Below the pieces are notes generated by a model that worked only from the letters and a program-made list of their open reading frames with translations, had not been told where the DNA came from and did not search any database. Made by a program: the position numbers and the translations under genes. This document shows positions 60,541 through 64,000 of a DNA stretch of 64,000 nucleotides, in pieces. Within the stretch, counting starts at the first letter, position 1. The number at the start of each line of letters is the position of its first letter. The DNA comes from Larkinella soli (lineage in GTDB: Bacteria; Bacteroidota; Bacteroidia; Cytophagales; Spirosomataceae). The DNA lies in assembly GCF_003703975.1 (NCBI RefSeq), contig NZ_QTJY01000002.1, forward strand, positions 186,001 through 250,000. The letters run 5' to 3'.

Positions 60541-60636
60541 TTGAATGAATGAATAATTGAATTGTTGAATGAGCTCCGCCAATTTCAGCACGGCGAAGCC
60601 CATTCAACAATTCAATCATTCAACAACTCACCAATT
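60541..60636. repeat. intergenic stem-loop repeat, family A, copy 3
   Basis: The left arm GAATGAATAATTGAATTGTT and the complementary right arm AACAATTCAATCATTCAAC flank AGCTCCGCCAATTTCAGCACGGCGAAGC. The perfect arm core TTGAATTGTTGAATG is 15 bases. It lies in the divergent gap of tsaD and tamB, so it must overlap or displace their promoters. Confidence 0.8.
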
Positions 60637-60646
60637 CCCAGGCTCG

Positions 60647-63600
60647 GTGCGCTCCTTTTTTACGATACTTCTCAAAACCCTGCTCTACACGATTCTCGTG
60701 GTGGTGCTGGTGCTGGGAATTGTTGTCGCCAGCCTGCAGATTCCGTCCGTACAGACGCAGCTGGTGCGTTATGCAGCGAAACGCGTATCCGCCGAACTTC
60801 AGTTCCCCATCGATATTAAAGGCGTTGCCATCAAGTGGTTCGACACCATCACGCTGGAACAGGTCAGCATCAAGAACCGCGACCGGAAGCCGATGATCGA
60901 CGTCGGGCGGCTCGAAGTGAATTTCGATCTCAAAACCCTCATCGACAGTTCCCGGACCAATATTCATCTCGACGAGGTGCTGCTTTACCAGCCGCAGGTG
61001 GCCCTGGTGAAGGACCGGAAAACCGGCAACCTGAACATGGACGACTTCATTGCCCGCATCAACGAACTGCTGGCGGGCGATACCACCAAACCGTCCATTC
61101 CGAACCAGAATGTTCCGTTTACGATCGGAAAAGCCACCCTGGTCGACGGGAAGTTCACCTACCGCGACATGCGGAAACCCCGTATGGACGGCAAGGTCTT
61201 CGACTACAACCACTTCCAGGTGACGGGCCTGAGCGCTAATCTTGAAAACTTTCTGCTGCTGGGCGACACCATCGCCGTCGGCATCGGCCGGATGAAGGGG
61301 TTCGCCCGGCAGTCGGGCCTTCAGATCCACCGGCTCGACACGAAATTTCTCTATTGCGCCAAAGAAATGCGGCTGGATGACCTCTACGCCCGCATCAACG
61401 GATCGACGGTTCGCAACAACCTGATCTTTTCGTACGACAGCTTCTCGGCCTTCAACGAGTTCAACGACCAGGTGGTCATGCGCGTCCGGCTGCGAAACGC
61501 GACCGTCCGGGCCCAGGACCTGAAGCCGTTCACCTCCTATTTCGACCAGAATTTCGACGTGGCCCGGGCCTCGGGCGATTTTGTCGGGACCGTTCGCAAT
61601 TTCCGGTTTTCCAATGCCGACATCCGGTTTGGAAAGGGCAGCCGGCTGGTGGGTGACGTGGCCTTCCGCGGCCTGCCCGATGCCGACCGCACCGTGGTCG
61701 ATTTCCGGTTCAAACCGTCGGTGGTGCAGTTGACCGACATCCGGCCCTACTACTCCGACCCGTCGTTCGATCCCATCGCCGACAAGCTGGGGACTCTCAG
61801 CTTTGCCGCCACCTACGCCGGCCGGTTTACGGATTTCAAAACCGTGGGAACGTTCCAAACCAGGATCGGGGCGGTGAACGGCGAGCTGGCCCTCAAGCTC
61901 AACGGCGACCGCGGCACCACCTACAGCGGCAACCTCAAACTGACCGACGTCAACGTCGGTTCGCTGATCGACCGGCCGGAACTGGTGCAGCGGGTCGAGG
62001 GCCAGGGCCGGTTTTCGGGCCGGGGCCTGACCGTCAGGGATGCCTCCCTCGACCTCGACGCCCGGTTCAGCCGGATCGGGTTCCGGAATTACAACTACCG
62101 GAACATCGCCGTCCGGGGTAATCTGCAGAAATCATTCTTCCACGGGCAGGTAAGCGCCCGGGACACCAACATGAACCTGAACCTCGACGGGGAGTTCGAC
62201 CTGCGGGGCAGCAAAAACCTGTTCGACGTCCGGGGCAACGTGAAGCGGGCCGACCTGCTGGCGACGCACCTGCTCGACGACAGCCTCATCGTGAGCAGCG
62301 ACCTCGACGTCCGGCTGGTGGGCAATACCCTGAACGAACTGGTAGGCGACGCCCGGCTGCTGAACACCTACGTGACGCTCGGCAAGCGCAGCCTCGTGCT
62401 GGATACGCTGTTTGCCTCCTCGGCGATGGACGGCCCCGAGCGTACCATCCACATCGGTTCCGACTACCTGAACGCCGACCTGAAAGGCAATTTCCAGCTA
62501 ACCCAGGTGGTCGACGATCTGAACCGGCTGGCGCGCGAATACCGTATGAACTTTGCCGGGGATGCCGCCGGCATGGCCGCCTATTACCAGAACCGCCTTC
62601 GGAAAATCCCGCCGGCCGCTCCGTATTACATCGACTACGCGTTCCTGCTGAAGAACGTCCAGCCCCTGACGGCGCTGATCTACCCGGCGCTCTATTTCTC
62701 CCCCAATACCCGGCTGGAAGGCCGGTTCGGGGTGGACCGGACGGCCCTGCTGACGCTCAACGGCGCCATCGATACGCTGAAACTGGACGATTACGCCTTC
62801 TACAAAAGCACGATCGACCTGAACACCTCCAAATTCGTCAATACGCCGGACGTGCTGGCCGCCCTGGTCATTAACTCCGAACGGCAGCAGTTCGGCTCGC
62901 TGGCGGCCAGCGAAAACCTTCAGGTGGAAGCGTCCTGGGACGTCAACCACATCGACTTTACGACCAGCATCCACCAGCAGAAAAGCACCAACCGCGCCGA
63001 CCTGAACGGTTCGCTGACCTTCAAGGGAGACGCTATGGACCTGGAACTGAATCAGTCGCGGTTCCGGCTGCTGGACAGCGTCTGGACGCTCTCGCCCGAA
63101 AACCTGATCCGGGTGGTCGGGCCGGAAGTGACGGTCCGCAACTTTACCCTTTCCAACCGAAACCAGCTGATCTCCTTCAGCGGAAAAGTGTCCAGAGACT
63201 CGCTCCAGGAATTGCGGATGGAGGCCCGCAACTTCCTGCTCCAGACGCTCAACCCGGTCCTGAACACCAACGTTTCCGGGCTGGCCAACGGCCGGGTCAA
63301 CATCCGGGGCCTGTATGGCCTTCCGCTGCTCGACGGCCTCTTCACGATCGACTCCCTCAAATACAATAACTTCCTGATCGGCAACGTCGTCAACCGCAGC
63401 GTTCTCGATAAGTCGAACCGGGTAAACGTCGATACCCGCATCCGGCGGCTCGACCGCGAGGTGCTGGCCATCACCGGCACCTACGACTCCCGCCCATCCA
63501 CCGGCAGCCCGCTCGACCTCCGGGGCATCTTCAACAATACCGATCTGCGGCTGCTGGAGCCGTTCGTCAGCGACTACGTATCCAATGTGGGCGGAACCGC

Positions 63601-64000
63601 CACCGGTACGGTCATGGTCACCGGAAAGGTGAGCAGCCCGGTGCTGGGCGGTACGGTCGACGTGCAGAACGGCCGGCTGACGCTCAACTACCTGAAGGCC
63701 GATCTGGGCTTTTCCGATAAGGTATACTTCGGGCCAAATGAGATCGTGGCCCGCAACATGACCCTGACCGACCAGAACGGCGGCCGGGCCACCCTGCGGG
63801 GCGGGGTCTTCCACGACGGTTTCCGGTATTTTACGGTGGATCTGAACGTCACCGACATGCGGAATTTCAAGATCCTGAACACCACCATCCGGGATAACGA
63901 ACTGTTCTACGGGACGGCCGTGGTCAGTGGCCGGGCCGGCATCGAAGGGCCGTTCAACAACCTGACCATCCGGGCCAACGTAACGAGCAACCGCGGGACA
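60647..64000 (+). CDS. TamB-type translocation/assembly protein, N-terminal part (3' end outside window)
   Basis: The frame opens at GTG 60647 (MRSFFTILLKTLLYTILVV) and runs without a stop to the window end, 1118 codons so far. An N-terminal membrane helix (TILLKTLLYTILVVVLVLGIV) anchors it in the inner membrane. A long periplasmic AsmA/TamB-like repetitive beta region follows, with repeats such as GRMKGFARQSGLQIHRLDTKF and GTVMVTGKVSSPVLGGTVDV. It helps outer-membrane protein insertion or lipid transport across the periplasm. TamA is not in the window. The GTG start is a best guess, because the gap holds no ATG nearby. Confidence 0.85.
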   Translation, partial: MRSFFTILLKTLLYTILVVVLVLGIVVASLQIPSVQTQLVRYAAKRVSAELQFPIDIKGVAIKWFDTITLEQVSIKNRDRKPMIDVGRLEVNFDLKTLIDSSRTNIHLDEVLLYQPQVALVKDRKTGNLNMDDFIARINELLAGDTTKPSIPNQNVPFTIGKATLVDGKFTYRDMRKPRMDGKVFDYNHFQVTGLSANLENFLLLGDTIAVGIGRMKGFARQSGLQIHRLDTKFLYCAKEMRLDDLYARINGSTVRNNLIFSYDSFSAFNEFNDQVVMRVRLRNATVRAQDLKPFTSYFDQNFDVARASGDFVGTVRNFRFSNADIRFGKGSRLVGDVAFRGLPDADRTVVDFRFKPSVVQLTDIRPYYSDPSFDPIADKLGTLSFAATYAGRFTDFKTVGTFQTRIGAVNGELALKLNGDRGTTYSGNLKLTDVNVGSLIDRPELVQRVEGQGRFSGRGLTVRDASLDLDARFSRIGFRNYNYRNIAVRGNLQKSFFHGQVSARDTNMNLNLDGEFDLRGSKNLFDVRGNVKRADLLATHLLDDSLIVSSDLDVRLVGNTLNELVGDARLLNTYVTLGKRSLVLDTLFASSAMDGPERTIHIGSDYLNADLKGNFQLTQVVDDLNRLAREYRMNFAGDAAGMAAYYQNRLRKIPPAAPYYIDYAFLLKNVQPLTALIYPALYFSPNTRLEGRFGVDRTALLTLNGAIDTLKLDDYAFYKSTIDLNTSKFVNTPDVLAALVINSERQQFGSLAASENLQVEASWDVNHIDFTTSIHQQKSTNRADLNGSLTFKGDAMDLELNQSRFRLLDSVWTLSPENLIRVVGPEVTVRNFTLSNRNQLISFSGKVSRDSLQELRMEARNFLLQTLNPVLNTNVSGLANGRVNIRGLYGLPLLDGLFTIDSLKYNNFLIGNVVNRSVLDKSNRVNVDTRIRRLDREVLAITGTYDSRPSTGSPLDLRGIFNNTDLRLLEPFVSDYVSNVGGTATGTVMVTGKVSSPVLGGTVDVQNGRLTLNYLKADLGFSDKVYFGPNEIVARNMTLTDQNGGRATLRGGVFHDGFRYFTVDLNVTDMRNFKILNTTIRDNELFYGTAVVSGRAGIEGPFNNLTIRANVTSNRGT

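Overview
The window is GC-rich, densely coded chromosomal DNA from a member of the Bacteroidota, most likely the order Cytophagales (a Spirosoma- or Larkinella-like organism). The sequence supports this through a SusC/SusD outer-membrane pair, the type IX secretion regulator PorX, a Fur/PepSY/TonB-receptor iron operon, a ThuA/sugar-dehydrogenase/cytochrome c fusion, a Wzi-family protein, RcpA-like receivers, and promoters of the Bacteroidota type (TTTG with TAnnTTTG). The genus is an inference. Nothing in the window looks like a plasmid or prophage backbone. The two places that stand out are an AT-rich patch at about 8.87-9.85 kb and an inserted hicBA module at about 44.0-44.5 kb.

Layout. 0-5.1 kb: end of menC, hemF, an AlbA_2-type ATP-binding protein, an AAC(6')-like acetyltransferase, tmRNA, a ferritin-like di-iron protein and two stand-alone receivers, one lacking the phosphoacceptor Asp. 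5.4-8.8 kb: a giant secreted ThuA/GSDH/PKD/cytochrome c protein. 8.9-9.85 kb: an AT-rich patch with a tiny double-glycine leader peptide and a CPBP membrane protease whose third motif is lost by a one-base frameshift. 9.85-21.4 kb: TMEM220-like and TPR proteins, fructose-6-phosphate aldolase, FtsE, PorX, KdsB, a LysM protein and aldose epimerase. 21.4-29.7 kb: ALDH7-type dehydrogenase, the fur-PepSY-TonB receptor iron operon, a CocE/NonD hydrolase and two small acidic proteins. 29.7-38.3 kb: AAG glycosylase, saccharopine dehydrogenase-like protein, YicC, PdxA, 2-hydroxyacid dehydrogenase, a class A beta-lactamase-like protein without the Omega-loop Glu, a SMUG2-type glycosylase and two envelope proteins. 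38.6-41.3 kb: MoxR-type ATPase with a VWA partner. 41.5-45.5 kb: thrA and thrB separated by an antisense hicBA. 45.7-50.6 kb: Wzi, alanine dehydrogenase, TsaE and a Gfo/Idh/MocA oxidoreductase. 50.6-57.7 kb: SusD, SusC and phosphoglucomutase. 57.8-64 kb: UbiA-like membrane protein, MOSC protein, TsaD and the start of TamB.

How the genes work together. Several envelope functions recur: LPS synthesis (KdsB), outer-membrane insertion (TamB), TonB-dependent import of iron chelates and glycans, and type IX secretion control. Two members of the t6A tRNA pathway (TsaE, TsaD) and two base-excision glycosylases lie in separate transcription units. ALDH7 and the saccharopine dehydrogenase-like protein could both act on lysine-derived intermediates. 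Many genes are bounded by clear intrinsic terminators, and three intergenic gaps carry the same stem-loop repeat family.

The best candidate for an undescribed system is the double-glycine leader peptide beside the CPBP protease in the AT-rich patch. The call is motif-based, and two reading-frame anomalies there could be real decay or assembly errors.
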